In this document: positions 35,831 through 45,706 of the stretch, piece by piece
How the letters are laid out: the number at the start of each line of letters is the position of its first letter
Numbering within the stretch: position 1 is the stretch's first letter
Assembly (NCBI GenBank): GCA_963840535.1
Contig: CAWIZJ010000052.1
Coordinates: 185,437-249,436, forward strand
Direction of reading: 5' to 3'
Source: VAZQ01 sp963840535
GTDB lineage: Bacteria; Pseudomonadota; Alphaproteobacteria; Rhizobiales; Xanthobacteraceae
Length of the DNA: 64,000 nucleotides
Made by a program: the position numbers and the translations under genes
Notes under the pieces: model-generated
The model's input: only the letters and a program-made list of their open reading frames with translations
The model's database searches: none
What the model was told of the DNA's origin: nothing

Positions 35831-36831
35831 TCAATCGATCTTCACGCCGGTGGCCTTGATGACTTCGCCCATTCGTCCTTCATGGTCGCAATGAAGGACG
35901 CGAACTCGGCCGGGCTGGTCAGCTTCGGAGCGCCACCCAGCTTGATGATCGCCGCCCTCAGCTCGGGATTTGCGAGACCCTCGTTGATCACGCGGTTGAG
36001 CCTGGCGATGATGTCGGCGGGCGTGCCGGCCGGCGCGACGATGCCTTGCCAGGCATCGGGAGGCATGCCTTTGATCCCCTGCTCCTCCATGGTCGGCACG
36101 TCGGCAAATTCCGGAATGCGCTGCGGACTGACCACGCCGATCGCCCTGAGCTTGCGCGTCTGCATGAACGGCATGATCCCGGTCGTACCCTGGAAGGTAA
36201 TCTGGATCTGTCCGGCAATGACGTCGCTCGCCGCCGCCGCCGCCGTCTTGTAGGGAATGAACGCGATATCGGTTCCGGTGAGGACCTTGAACATCTCTCC
36301 CGATATATGGGGCGGGGTGGCGATCGAGGCGCCGAAGTTGAGCTTGCCAGGGTTGGCCTTGGCATAGGCAACGAGGTCGGCGACGTTGTCGACCGGAAGC
36401 TGCGCGTTGACGGCCAGAACGAGCGGCGCGGTCGAGATCAGGGCGATCGGGGCAAAGCTCGTGACCGGGTCGTACCCGGCATTGCGGTATAGCTGCGCAC
36501 TGATCGACAGCGCCCCCGAGGTGCCCAGCATCAGCGTATAGCCGTCGGGCTGCATGGCGGCGACCGCCTTGGCGGCCGTGGTACCGCCGGCGCCGGGCCG
36601 GTTCTCGACCACGATGGTGCCGAGATGCGCCGACAGGTAATCCGCAATGATGCGTGCCGCCACGTCCGGCGGCCCACCCGCGCCGAACGGCACCACGAGC
36701 TTGATCGGCCGATCGGGATAGGTCTGCGCCGCAGCCGGGCCGCAGCCGAGCCCGAGAACCATCGTCGCGGCGAGCACCGCCAGCATGCACAGCCGGCTCA
36801 TGCTCGATCGTCGTCCCAGGTGTCGTGTCAT
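35831..36831 (-). CDS. Bug/TctC-family receptor (copy 5, orphan), frameshifted at the C-terminus
   Basis: ATG 36831 follows CTGGGAGGCGGTCC. The leader MSRLCMLAVLAATMVLGLGC ends AAAQTYP. The mature domain is YPDRPIKLVVPFGAGGPPDV, VENRPGAGGTTAAKAV, QPDGYTLMLGTSGA, FIPYKTAAAAASDV and IVAPAGTPADIIARLNRV. The frame ends early at 35842 with SSRPPA; one missing base near 35865 would restore the standard end VIKATGVKID with the stop at 35831. About 333 residues when corrected. It is orphan, with no TctAB nearby. Confidence 0.83.
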
Positions 36832-37043
36832 TGGACCGCCTCCCAGAGGGCAACGTCGGGCCAAGTCTCCCCGGATGGCTCCGAGCCCACGCGGATACTT
36901 GCCCTTCTGCGGCGTCCCCGCAAGACGAACGCATGGACCGGGCGGCGGCGCGCGCTCCGCCGACACCCGCCTCCCCCACGATTGCCCGCGCCGATCGGCG
37001 ACCTAATCTCCGTCATGTCGGCACCGACTTGAACAGCCATCCC

Positions 37044-37813
37044 ATGAAGATCGCCACGTTCAACATCAACAACATCAATCGTCGCTTGCCGAATCTCCTC
37101 GCATGGCTGAAGGCTGCAAAGCCCGACATCGTCTGCCTGCAGGAACTGAAGTGCACGGACAGCGAGTTTCCGGAAGCGGCCGTCGCGCGCGCAGGCTATC
37201 GGGCAGCCTGGCGGGGGCAACGGACCTGGAACGGCGTCGCCATCCTGACGCGGCGCAGGGAGCCGATCGTCACCCGGACGAGCCTCCCGGGTGATGCGAC
37301 GGACGAGCAGAGCCGCTACATCGAAGCGGCGGTCGAGGGAATCCTCGTCGGCTGCATCTATCTGCCGAACGGCAACCCGCAGCCCGGCCCGAGGTTCGAT
37401 TACAAGCTGGCGTGGTTCGAACGCCTCGCCGCACATGCACGCGAGCTGCTGCGCGCGCAGGTGCCGGCGGTGCTGGCGGGCGACTACAACGTCGCGCCGA
37501 CGGAAATCGACATCTATCCGACCACCTCGTGGGACGACGACGCGCTGATCCAGCCCGCAAGCCGCGCCGCCTATGCCAGGCTCGTCGGGCAAGGATGGAC
37601 GGACGCCATCCGCGAAATCCATCCGGACCAACGCATCTACACGTTCTGGCACTACATGCGAAACCGATACGCGCGCGATGCCGGGCTGCGGCCGATCATC
37701 TGCTGCTGAGCCCCGCCCTGGCGCCGCGCCTGAAGAGCGCGGGCGTCGATCGAGACATGCGCGGCAAGGAAGGCGCGAGCGACCATGCCCCGACGTGGAT
37801 CGTCGTGGACTGA
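37044..37813 (+). CDS. xth: Exodeoxyribonuclease III (Xth family AP endonuclease), frameshifted
   Basis: ATG 37044 starts KIATFNINNINRRLPNLLAW, followed by the metal Glu in CLQELKCTD, GVAILTRR, LAGDYNVAPTEIDIY and TFWHYMRNRYARDAGLR. The frame then ends with a premature TGA near 37709. In the adjacent frame DHLLLSPALAPRLKSAG and the final GASDHAPTWIVVD (with catalytic Asp-His) complete the protein to 37813. One indel near 37688 explains this. Corrected length is about 256, as in the family. It repairs abasic sites and 3'-blocked DNA ends. Confidence 0.85.
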
Positions 37814-38197
37814 AGGACCGACTTGGGGTCAAGGAAAATCTTGCCCCCCAACTTTGACAATGGCACCCCATTTCAAATGGCCTCGACCGTGCACCGCATT
37901 TCAGATCGCGGTACATCATGACAGATGGCTCGGTTCGCCGGCACGTCACGGTCTTGTCGAAACAAGGTCGCCCTATAAAGGCGTTTTTCTCGTTTGAGCG
38001 GGAGGCCGGCCCGAGCATGCCGTGCGAAGCTTACCCGTGGACGAGAGGCACCTTCGCGGCGCCCCCGCAACCGGGACTGTGCTTCCGGGTACTGCCGGCG
38101 TATCAGTGTGCAAATCAGTTCGTATGCGGATTACCCGTCGGGGCACTCCGCTGCGTTTCGTGTCAAAGGCGGAGCCACTCTAGCGAGGACATGCGCC
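37814..38197 (+). other. Intergenic region of about 380 bases
   Basis: No convincing gene. The first 100 bases are less GC-rich, with near-repeated words (ACCCCATTTCAAATGGC and CACCGCATTTCAGATCGC). A CCTATAAAGG-like motif at about 37973-37982 could be a -10 element. GAGGAC just before 38190 is the ribosome site of the next gene. Nothing else can be supported. Confidence 0.4.
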
Positions 38198-38788
38198 ATG
38201 ACGGATCCCCAATCAGGCAATCCCGCGCCGAGCGGTTCGCATCCAAGTCCGCCCGGCTTTCTGAGAAGGGAGTGGCCGTATCTCCTGGTGCTCGTGCTCG
38301 CGTTGTTCGGCATTGCCTTCACCAGCTTTTCGCGTACGCCCCTTTGGCTCTATTGGGTGGTCCTTGCGCCGTTGATCGGAGTCATCTGCGTCGTTACCCG
38401 ATGGCGAGATGTCCCCGATCGCGATCAGCGGCTGCGCCTGGTCTGGACGCAGGCCCTGCATTGGACGGCGGTGCTGCTGGCGATGCAGCTGATGTCGGTG
38501 GCCGATGTCGCAAGGATGATGAACGCCGATGCCAGCGCGCTCGCCGTGCTTACATTGCTGGCGCTCGGGACCTTCACGGCCGGCGTCCATATCGCGGCGT
38601 GGCGGATCTGCCTCGTCGGCGTGATCCTGGGACTCGGAGTCCCCGGGATCGCATGGCTCGAGCAGTCGGCGCTCTTGCTGCTGTTGGTGGCGCTCGTCCT
38701 GGTCGCAATCCTCGCACCGCGCTTCTGGCGGGAGCGACCGGGACACAATCCGAGCGTCGAGCCTCACACCAGTTCGACCCAGTCGTGA
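38198..38788 (+). CDS. Four-helix membrane protein of unknown function
   Basis: A 196-residue protein. After a Pro/Ser-rich cytoplasmic start come membrane segments WPYLLVLVLALFGIAFTSF, WLYWVVLAPLIGVICVV, HWTAVLLAMQLMSV, ALAVLTLLALGTFTAGVHI and a final long hydrophobic stretch ending FWRERPGH. The pattern resembles small uncharacterised membrane proteins in Bradyrhizobium-like genomes; no motif indicates a transporter or enzyme. ATG 38198 has GAGGAC upstream. It is convergent with the Liv transporter genes. Confidence 0.65.
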   Translation: MTDPQSGNPAPSGSHPSPPGFLRREWPYLLVLVLALFGIAFTSFSRTPLWLYWVVLAPLIGVICVVTRWRDVPDRDQRLRLVWTQALHWTAVLLAMQLMSVADVARMMNADASALAVLTLLALGTFTAGVHIAAWRICLVGVILGLGVPGIAWLEQSALLLLLVALVLVAILAPRFWRERPGHNPSVEPHTSSTQS

Positions 38789-38885
38789 CGCGCCCGAGGC
38801 AGGCCGGAGCATCGGCAGACCTACGGAGGCAGCAATCCGTCATTCGGTCCGCAATCCGACGACGCCGGCGCACCTGATCGGCGCG

Positions 38886-39848
38886 TCAAAGCTTGATGCG
38901 CAGAAGCTGAGCCAGCTCGCCGACGATGCCACGGCGGAACAGCAGCACGCAGACGACGAAAATCACGCCTTGCACGACGAACACCCACTGGCCGATCATA
39001 GTCAGATAATTTTCCAACGTGACGATGAACAATGCACCGATCACCGGGCCGAACAACGTGCCGAGGCCACCGACCAGGGTCATCAGGACCACTTCGCCCG
39101 ACATCGTCCAATCGACGTCGGTCAGCGAGGCAAGCTGGAATACGAGCGCCTTGGTGGCTCCCGCCACCCCCGCGAACGTGGCCGACAGCACGAAGGCAAC
39201 GAGCTTGTAGCGCTCGGTCTTGTAGCCGAGCGAGATTGCACGCTGCTCGTTCTCGCGGATCGCTTTCAGCACTTCGCCGAACGGCGAATTGATGATGCGA
39301 TAGATCAGCAGGAAGCAGCCGAGAAAAACGACCAGCACCATGACGTACATGTTGGTCTGGTTGGCGAGGTCGACGAACCCCAGAAGTCTGCCGCGCGGCA
39401 CCGCCTGAATGCCGTCCTCGCCGCCCGTGAACGGTGCCTGGACGGCGAAGAAGAACATCATCTGCGCCAGCGCAAGCGTGATCATGGCGAAATAGATGCC
39501 CTGACGCCGGATCGCGAGCGCACCGACGATCCCTCCGAGTCCGGCGGCAGCGGCGGTGCCGGCCAGGATCGCGAGCTCGGGCGGCAATCCCCAGACCTTG
39601 GCCGCATGCGCGCTGACATAGCTCGCCCAGCCGAAGAACAGGGCATGCCCGAACGACAGCAGCCCGACATAGCCGATCAGCAGATTGAACGCGCACGCGA
39701 ACAGCGCGAAGCACAGCGCCTTCATGAGGAACACTGGATAGACGAACATCGGCGCCACGATGAATGCGCCGGCCATGATCAGGAATGCGACGACCTCGCT
39801 GCGCGAGCGCATGTCACCGAGCTTGCCCGGGTCGGCGGGCCGCTGCAC
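38886..39848 (-). CDS. livM: Branched-chain amino acid ABC transporter permease LivM
   Basis: A 320-residue inner-membrane permease with about nine helices. Family blocks are NLLIGYVGLLSFGHALFFG, GIYFAMITLALAQM and the cytoplasmic coupling loop GEVLKAIRENEQRAISLGY (EAA-like, contacting the ATPase), followed by LVGGLGTLFGPVIGALF. It is the last gene of livGFKHM, one base after livH. The start is GTG at 39848, or an ATG at 39812 (MRSRSEVV). Confidence 0.92.
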   Translation of the reverse strand: MQRPADPGKLGDMRSRSEVVAFLIMAGAFIVAPMFVYPVFLMKALCFALFACAFNLLIGYVGLLSFGHALFFGWASYVSAHAAKVWGLPPELAILAGTAAAAGLGGIVGALAIRRQGIYFAMITLALAQMMFFFAVQAPFTGGEDGIQAVPRGRLLGFVDLANQTNMYVMVLVVFLGCFLLIYRIINSPFGEVLKAIRENEQRAISLGYKTERYKLVAFVLSATFAGVAGATKALVFQLASLTDVDWTMSGEVVLMTLVGGLGTLFGPVIGALFIVTLENYLTMIGQWVFVVQGVIFVVCVLLFRRGIVGELAQLLRIKL

Positions 39849-39849
39849 G

Positions 39850-40736
39850 TCACGTACCCCTTCCGAACAGGCCGGCCGGCCTGATCAGGAGCACGATCGC
39901 CATGATGACGAAGATCACGGTGTTCGACGCTTCGGGAAAGAATACCTTGGTCAGCCCTTCGATGATGCCGAGGCCGAATCCGGTGACGATGGCGCCCATG
40001 ATCGAGCCCATGCCGCCGATCACCACCACCGCAAACACCACTATGATGAGGTTGGCCCCCATCTGGGGGCTCACGCTGTAGATCGGGGCGGCCATCACGC
40101 CGGCGAGCGCGGCAAGCGCGACGCCGAAGCCATAGGTCAGCGTGATCATGCGCGGCACGTTGATGCCGAAGGCGCGCACCAGGGTCGGATTCTCCGTCGC
40201 CGCGCGCAGATAGGAGCCGAGCTTCGTGCGTTCGATGGTGAACCAGGTTGCCAGGCACACGGCGAGCGAGAACACCACCACCCAGGCGCGGTAGTTGGGC
40301 AGGAACATGAAGCCGAGATTGAGCCCCCCTGAAGCTCGGGCGGCACGGCGTAGGGCAGGCCGGAGGAGCCGAAGAAATTACGAAAGGTCCCTTCGATGAT
40401 CAGCGCCAGACCGAAGGTGAGCAGCAATCCGTAGAGATGATCGAGCTTGTAGAGCCACTGCAAAAAAAGCCGCTCGATGACAATTCCGGAGAGCCCGACC
40501 ACGAGCGGCGCGACGATGATTGCCCACCAGTATCCCAGACCCCCATACTGCAGCAGAAAGAATGCCGCGAATGCGCCCAGCATGTACTGGGCGCCATGAG
40601 TGAAATTGATGATGTTGAGCATGCCGAAGATGACCGCGAGCCCGAGGCTGAGCAACGCGTAGAACGAGCCGTTGATGAGCCCGATGAGCAGCTGCCCGAA
40701 CAAGGCTTGCGAGTTGATGCCGAGTAGCTCGAACAT
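39850..40736 (-). CDS. livH: Branched-chain amino acid ABC transporter permease LivH, frameshifted in a G run
   Basis: ATG 40736 starts MFELLGINSQALFGQLLIGL. Family blocks are NGSFYALLSLGLAVIFGMLN, INFTHGAQYMLGAF and, after the break, ATENPTLVRAFGINVPRMIT (coupling loop) and GGMGSIMGAIVTGFGLGIIE. The frame breaks at about 40326, where the coding strand has six Gs; seven would restore ELQGGLNLGFMFLPNY. A homopolymer sequencing error is the simplest reading. Joined length is about 295, normal for LivH. Confidence 0.88.
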
Positions 40737-40801
40737 GGCAGATCACCCCCGAGGTCGGAGAACGGTGCAGTTCCGTTCTCCGACTGCGCGACCGGATGGG
40801 G

Positions 40802-42013
40802 TCAGCTCTTCACCAGCGGGCAACCGCCCTCGCCCAGGGGACGGAAGGCCTCGTTAGCCGGGATCGTGGCGCGCAGATTGTACAAGTCCCAGGGTCCCTT
40901 CGACTCCGCCGGCTTCTTCACCTCGAAAAGGTACATCGGATGGATCTTGCGGCCGTCGGCGCGCACCGTGCCCTTGCCCAGCAGCGGGTCGTCCGTCGGC
41001 ATCTCCTTCATCTTGGCGACGACCGCCTTGCCGTCGGCATCGCTCTTGAGCGCCTCGACGGCCTTGAGGTAGTGCGTGACCGCGGAATAGACGCCGGCGT
41101 GAATCATGCTCGGGTAGACCCCGTTGTTCTGCGCCGCGAATTTCTTGGCAAACTCGCGATTGGCGTCGTTCAAGTCCCAATACCACGCCTCGGTGAAGAT
41201 CAGGCCCTGGGCGACCGGCAGGCCGAGCGATTTGACGTCGGTGAGGAACACCAAAAGTCCGGCCAGGTTCTGCCCGCCCTTGACGATCCCGAACTCCGCC
41301 GCCTGCTTGATCGAATTGACGGTGTCGGCGCCGGCGTTCGCGAGCCCGATGATCTTGGCCTTCGATGCCTGCGCCTGCAGCAGGAACGACGAGAAGTCGG
41401 TGGCCGGAAACGGGTGACGAATCTGGCCCAATACCTTGCCCCCGTTCTTGGTGACGACCGCCGCCGTATCGCGCTCGAGCGCGAGGCCGAAGGCATAGTT
41501 GGCGGTCAGGAAGAACCAGCTGTCGCCGCCGGTCTTCACAATCGCCTGACCGGTGCCGTTGGCGAGCGCCCAGGTGTCGTAGGTCCAGTGGATCGTATTC
41601 GGCGTGCACTTCGCGCCGGTCAGATCCGACGCCGCGGCGCCGGAGACCAGGAAGACCTTATTCTTGTCACGCACGATCTCGTTGACTGCGAGCGCCACCG
41701 AGGAGGTCGGCACGTCGACGATCACATCGACCTTGTCGGTGTCGATCCAGGTGCGCACCACGTTGGAGCCCACATCCGGCTTGTTCTGGTGATCGGCGCC
41801 GACGATCTCGACCTTCATGCCCTTCGCGGCGGCACCGAAATCCTCGACCGCCATTCGCGCGGCGACGACCGACCCGTGGCCGCTCAGATCCTTGTAGGTT
41901 CCCGACATGTCGTTCATGACACCGATCTTGATGATGCCGTCGGTATATTGCGCCAATGCGGAGCTGCATCCGAGTGCAACCGCGAGCGCCGTGAGGCTGA
42001 TCAGTCGTTTCAT
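40802..42013 (-). CDS. livK: Branched-chain amino acid/amide ABC transporter periplasmic binding protein
   Basis: A 403-residue type-I periplasmic receptor. The leader MKRLISLTALAVALGCSSAL ends AQYTDG, and the mature part starts IKIGVMNDMSGTYKDLSGHG. Further hallmarks are DHQNKPDVGSNVVRTWID, VDVIVDVPTSSVALAV and HPMYLFEVKKPAESKGPWDL. This sub-branch often serves urea, amides or aromatic acids rather than leucine. The ATG at 42013 is preferred because AAGGAGA lies ten bases before it; an ATG at 42022 is too close. Confidence 0.9.
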   Translation of the reverse strand: MKRLISLTALAVALGCSSALAQYTDGIIKIGVMNDMSGTYKDLSGHGSVVAARMAVEDFGAAAKGMKVEIVGADHQNKPDVGSNVVRTWIDTDKVDVIVDVPTSSVALAVNEIVRDKNKVFLVSGAAASDLTGAKCTPNTIHWTYDTWALANGTGQAIVKTGGDSWFFLTANYAFGLALERDTAAVVTKNGGKVLGQIRHPFPATDFSSFLLQAQASKAKIIGLANAGADTVNSIKQAAEFGIVKGGQNLAGLLVFLTDVKSLGLPVAQGLIFTEAWYWDLNDANREFAKKFAAQNNGVYPSMIHAGVYSAVTHYLKAVEALKSDADGKAVVAKMKEMPTDDPLLGKGTVRADGRKIHPMYLFEVKKPAESKGPWDLYNLRATIPANEAFRPLGEGGCPLVKS

Positions 42014-42086
42014 TTTCGGCATTCTCCTTGTTGAGACTTTTCGTCACCCGAAACCCCAAACCACAGCCAGCCCATCGCACCCGGCC

Positions 42087-42803
42087 TCACACCCCGAGAT
42101 AGTCGTGAAGCTTGTCGAGGTTGGCCTCCAACTCGGCATTGGCGAACTGGTCGATGATACGCCCATGCTCCATGACGTAGTAGCGGTCCGCGACGGTCGA
42201 AGCGAACCGGAAATTCTGCTCCACCAGCAGGATGGTGAACCCTTGCTCCTTGAGCATGCGAATGGTCTTGCCGATCTGCTGGATGATGACCGGAGCGAGG
42301 CCCTCGGTCGGCTCGTCGAGAAGCAGGAGACGGGCCCCCGTGCGCAGGATGCGGCCGATGGCGAGCATCTGCTGCTCGCCGCCCGAAAGCTTGGTGCCCT
42401 GGCTCGACAAGCGTTCGCCGAGATTGGGAAAGAGCTCGAAAATGCGATCGAGCTCTAGGCCGCCCGGACGCACCTTGGGAGGCAGCAGCAGGTTTTCCTC
42501 GACGCTCAGGCTTGCAAAGATGCCGCGCTCCTCCGGGCACAACGCAATGCCGAGACGCGCAATCCGGTCGCTGGTCAGACCGATGACCTCCGTGCCGTCG
42601 TAGCGCACCGACCCGGTGCGCTGGCTGACGATCCCCATGATCGATTTCAGCGTCGTGGTCTTGCCGGCGCCGTTGCGACCGAGCAAGGTCACCACCTCAC
42701 CGGCGGAAACCTCGAACGTGGCGCCGTGCAGGACGTGCGATTCCCCATACCAGGCCTGCAACCCTTCGACCGCAAGCAGCGGCACCGTGCCCGGGCTAAG
42801 CAT
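42087..42803 (-). CDS. livF: Branched-chain amino acid ABC transporter ATPase LivF
   Basis: A 238-residue ATPase with Walker A GRNGAGKTTTLKS, the LivF-type segment IALCPEERGIFASLSVEENL, signature LSGGEQQMLAIGRIL, Walker B LLLLDEPTEGLAP and the end LLVEQNFRFASTVADRYYVM. It overlaps livG by eight bases, so the two are translated together. With LivG it powers LivHM. Confidence 0.94.
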   Translation of the reverse strand: MLSPGTVPLLAVEGLQAWYGESHVLHGATFEVSAGEVVTLLGRNGAGKTTTLKSIMGIVSQRTGSVRYDGTEVIGLTSDRIARLGIALCPEERGIFASLSVEENLLLPPKVRPGGLELDRIFELFPNLGERLSSQGTKLSGGEQQMLAIGRILRTGARLLLLDEPTEGLAPVIIQQIGKTIRMLKEQGFTILLVEQNFRFASTVADRYYVMEHGRIIDQFANAELEANLDKLHDYLGV

Positions 42804-43551
42804 GGCCGGCCCCGAGATAGGCCTCGCGCACCTCGGGGTTGGCCGAGACGGTGTCGTAGTCCCCTTCGGCCAGCACCCGGCCGCGGGTCAACACGGTGAT
42901 GCGTTGGGAGAGATTGGCCACGACGCTGAGATTGTGCTCGACCATCAATACCGTGCGGTCGGCGGCCACCGATTTGATCAGCGCGCTGACGCGGTCGATA
43001 TCCTCGTGGCCCATGCCGGCCATGGGCTCGTCCAGCAGCAGCATCTCGGGATCGAGCGCCAAGGTGGTTGCAATCTCGAGCGCACGCTTGCGGCCGTAGG
43101 GCAGCTCGACCGCCGTCCAGTGGGCAAAGGACGACAAGCCGACGTCATCGATCAGCGCGGCGGCGCGCTTGTTGAACACGTCGAGGACGCGTTTCGACCG
43201 CCAGAAGTCGAATGACGATCCGCGCTTGCGCTGCAGCGCCACGCGCACGTTTTCCAGCACGGACAAGTGCGGAAAGACCGCGGAAATCTGGAACGACCGC
43301 ACCAGGCCGAGCTGCGCCACGTCCGCGGGCGCCAGCGCGGTGATGTCGCGCCCCTTGTATACGATGCGCCCGCGAGTGGGGCTCATGAATTTGGTCAGCA
43401 GGTTGAAGCAGGTGGTCTTGCCGGCGCCGTTGGGCCCGATCAGTGCGTGGATCGTCCCACGGGCGACCCGCAGGTTGACCCCGCTGACTGCGACGAAGCC
43501 GGCAAATTCCTTGGTCAAATCCTCGGTCTGGAGGATGAAATCGTCACTCAC
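42796..43551 (-). CDS. livG: Branched-chain amino acid ABC transporter ATPase LivG
   Basis: A 251-residue ATPase with Walker A GPNGAGKTTCFNLLT, the LivG-type GLVRSFQISAVFPHLSVLEN, Walker B MLLLDEPMAGMGHEDI, and HNLSVVANLSQRITVL. The usual LSGGQ is replaced by LPYGRKRALEIATTLAL, the normal LivG form. It is the first gene of the operon; the upstream 220 bases to the YCII-type gene hold the promoter. The small insertion RKRGSSFDFWRSKR is typical. Confidence 0.94.
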   Translation of the reverse strand: MSDDFILQTEDLTKEFAGFVAVSGVNLRVARGTIHALIGPNGAGKTTCFNLLTKFMSPTRGRIVYKGRDITALAPADVAQLGLVRSFQISAVFPHLSVLENVRVALQRKRGSSFDFWRSKRVLDVFNKRAAALIDDVGLSSFAHWTAVELPYGRKRALEIATTLALDPEMLLLDEPMAGMGHEDIDRVSALIKSVAADRTVLMVEHNLSVVANLSQRITVLTRGRVLAEGDYDTVSANPEVREAYLGAGHA

Positions 43552-43770
43552 GACGCGCGGCCTCGTTTCCCGACCGCGTCCTTATATATGCAATGCCACC
43601 GGGTCCGGAACCTGTCCGCGGGGAGAAAACGTCAGCACCGCGGTCATTCTTTAGTTTAACGGTCAACGCGATCCCATACGGGCAACGCGGCCGGACAAGC
43701 CCGTGGAGCCGCAGACTTGAAGCCGGGGAGTCATCCAGCGCGGTTTCCGCGAGGACTGCGTTCTCATCCT

Positions 43771-44193
43771 TCACTTGCGTTGCGCGGACTGCACCTGCAT
43801 CTCGGCAAATCCTTCCGCCGCGCGCTTGACATCGGCGGGGAAGTCCGAGAGCTCCTGCACCTGCCGCACCTCGATCACTTCGTTGTCCGAAGCGGGGCAG
43901 CGCTTTGCCCATTCGATCGCTTCCTGCTTCGAGCCTACCTCGATCATCCAATAGCCGCCGATCACGTCCTTCGCCTCGGCGAAAGGTCCATCCACTACTG
44001 TGGGCTCGCCTCCGGGGAACGACACGCGGGCGCCCATCGAGGGCGGATGAAGACCGTCGAGCGCAAGCAGCACGCCGGCCTTTTGCAGAGCCTCGTTGTA
44101 CTTCATCATCACAGCCACCGCCTTTGCGTCCGGCATGGCACCCGGCGCGGCGTTCTCGTAGCCGCGGGGGATCATCAGCATCATGAACCGCAT
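43771..44193 (-). CDS. YCII/DGPF-domain protein
   Basis: A 140-residue ferredoxin-like-fold protein starting MRFMMLMIPRGYENAAPGAM. The family motif is VDGPFAEAKDVIGGYWMIEV, in which DGPF names the domain, followed by EAIEWAKRCPASDNEVIEVR. In soil bacteria such genes often sit beside ECF sigma-factor or environmental sensing genes; here none is adjacent. GCAGGAGTG lies before two ATGs (44199, 44193); the second has the better spacing. Function unknown. Confidence 0.85.
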   Translation of the reverse strand: MRFMMLMIPRGYENAAPGAMPDAKAVAVMMKYNEALQKAGVLLALDGLHPPSMGARVSFPGGEPTVVDGPFAEAKDVIGGYWMIEVGSKQEAIEWAKRCPASDNEVIEVRQVQELSDFPADVKRAAEGFAEMQVQSAQRK

Positions 44194-44402
44194 CGTCATC
44201 ACTCCTGCTTGCTGACACCCGCAGCTGCCACCGTCGCCCAGGGCGGGGAAGTACCGGTTGACCTCAACCACGCTGGGCAGCGCGAGCGTCGGGAACCTCG
44301 GCTATCCACCAGGCAGCGGCCGTCGGACGTCATCTCCACCGTATCGCGGATCCCGCGGGCATGCCACCATGACGCCATCCGACATGTTTCGAGGAGGTCG
44401 CC

Positions 44403-45095
44403 ATGGCGAAATATCTGCTGGTCAGCTTCAAGACCTGCCCCTGGGTGCAGCGCGCGGCGATTGTCCTGCGCGAGAAGAAAGTCGACTTCGAGTTCCGCCA
44501 CATCGACCGCGACAACCGGCCCGACTGGTTCCTCGCCATCTCGCCGCATCGGAAGGTGCCGGTGCTTCGCATCGACGACAAGGTGTCCCTGTTCGAATCG
44601 AACGCCATCGCCGAATACCTGGACGAAACGATCGCCCCGCGGCTGCATCCCGAGGATGCAATCCAGCGTGCGGTCAACCGGGCCTGGACCGACTATGTCC
44701 CGACCTTCGCGGAGGCAGTCACCGCGACCGCGTACGCCGACAGCGAGGCCGAGTATCAGGCGGCGGCGGAGAACATCCCGGTGCCGTTCGAGCGGCTCGA
44801 GCACGCACTCGAGAAGCAAGGCAGCGGCCCCTATTTCAACGGCGCCGAATATGCGCTGGTGGACGCGGCCTATGCCCCGTTCCTGCAGCGCTATCTGTTC
44901 CTCGATCGAGTGCGCAGGCTCGGATACCTCGAAAGGTTTCCTCGGCTCAGGGCCTGGGCGGAGGCTCTGATGGAGCGCCGCTCGACCCATTCGTTCCCGC
45001 CGGCCGAGTTCGAGGCGATGTACCGGGACAATCTCAGGCGCCGCAACAAGTGGGTGTCGCAGTTCGTGCCGGCGGCCAGCGTCGCGGCGGAGTGA
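44403..45095 (+). CDS. Glutathione S-transferase family protein
   Basis: A 230-residue GST. The thioredoxin-like half has VSFKTCPWVQRAAIVLREKK with a CPW active-site Cys, the glutathione-binding HRKVPVLRIDD and ESNAIAEYLDE. The all-helical C-terminal half ends RLRAWAEALMERRSTHSFPP. GAGGAGGTCGCC precedes the ATG. It probably conjugates or reduces small electrophiles in the cytoplasm. It is flanked by divergent and convergent genes, so transcribed alone. Confidence 0.9.
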   Translation: MAKYLLVSFKTCPWVQRAAIVLREKKVDFEFRHIDRDNRPDWFLAISPHRKVPVLRIDDKVSLFESNAIAEYLDETIAPRLHPEDAIQRAVNRAWTDYVPTFAEAVTATAYADSEAEYQAAAENIPVPFERLEHALEKQGSGPYFNGAEYALVDAAYAPFLQRYLFLDRVRRLGYLERFPRLRAWAEALMERRSTHSFPPAEFEAMYRDNLRRRNKWVSQFVPAASVAAE

Positions 45096-45132
45096 TCCGG
45101 GCCACACTCACCCGACCGGCGGACTACGCGGA

Positions 45133-45696
45133 TCACCGGTGGTGACCGAGGCCGGGCGATGTCGGCTGATCTCGCCGCGCGTAACCGCGCAACTCGGCGT
45201 AGCGCGCGACCTGCACGGCGGTCAGGACTTCCACGGTCGCGAGGTGATACTTCAGATGCGCAGCCCGTAGCGGCGCCTGGGTGGCCCCGATGCTTTGGGT
45301 CGCGGCGTCGAGGCTCGCGCGCGTGACGGTCTTGGTGGCGAAAAGGCGGTCGAGCTCGGCCTCCTCCGCGATCAGGCGTTCCCCGATCGGCACCGTCTCG
45401 GCCTTCATCGCGTCGAACAGCGCGCGCACGCGCGCGAGCTGTTGATCGGTCAGCGCAAGGTCGGACGCGAGCTCGATCACGTGCAATGGACCGGGATAGC
45501 CGTTGAGCTCGGCGGCGAGCGCCAGACCCATGCCGCGGCCGTTGCGCAGATCGGCGACCTGCTCCGCTGAGAGCGCCTTGATGGCGCGCTGCTCGAACCC
45601 GGCGTAGGACGAGGTCGTGTGGCCCGAATGCTGGGCCGGCGCCGGCAGGGGAGCGAGCACGCCGGTTCCCGCGAGCAGGAGACACATCATCACCAT
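45133..45696 (-). CDS. Exported Spy/CnrX-like periplasmic protein of the metal region
   Basis: A 187-residue protein with a leader (MVMMCLLLAGTGVLAPLPAP, then AQHSGHTT) and an all-helical mature part. ASDLALTDQQLARVRALFD and LTAVQVARYAELRGY are the paired LTxxQ motifs of the Spy/CpxP/CnrX superfamily. Such proteins sense metals or buffer folding stress in the periplasm. It is the last gene of the minus-strand copper unit, ten bases after the CusF-like gene. The His-rich HSGHTT start after cleavage could bind metal. Confidence 0.72.
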   Translation of the reverse strand: MVMMCLLLAGTGVLAPLPAPAQHSGHTTSSYAGFEQRAIKALSAEQVADLRNGRGMGLALAAELNGYPGPLHVIELASDLALTDQQLARVRALFDAMKAETVPIGERLIAEEAELDRLFATKTVTRASLDAATQSIGATQAPLRAAHLKYHLATVEVLTAVQVARYAELRGYARRDQPTSPGLGHHR

Positions 45697-45706
45697 GGTG
45701 CACGCA

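Noticed and set aside
36825..37043. N-terminal extension of exonuclease III
   Set aside because: The frame is open upstream, but the family begins exactly at MKIATFNINN (37044) and the upstream part lies in the promoter region of the divergent receptor gene.
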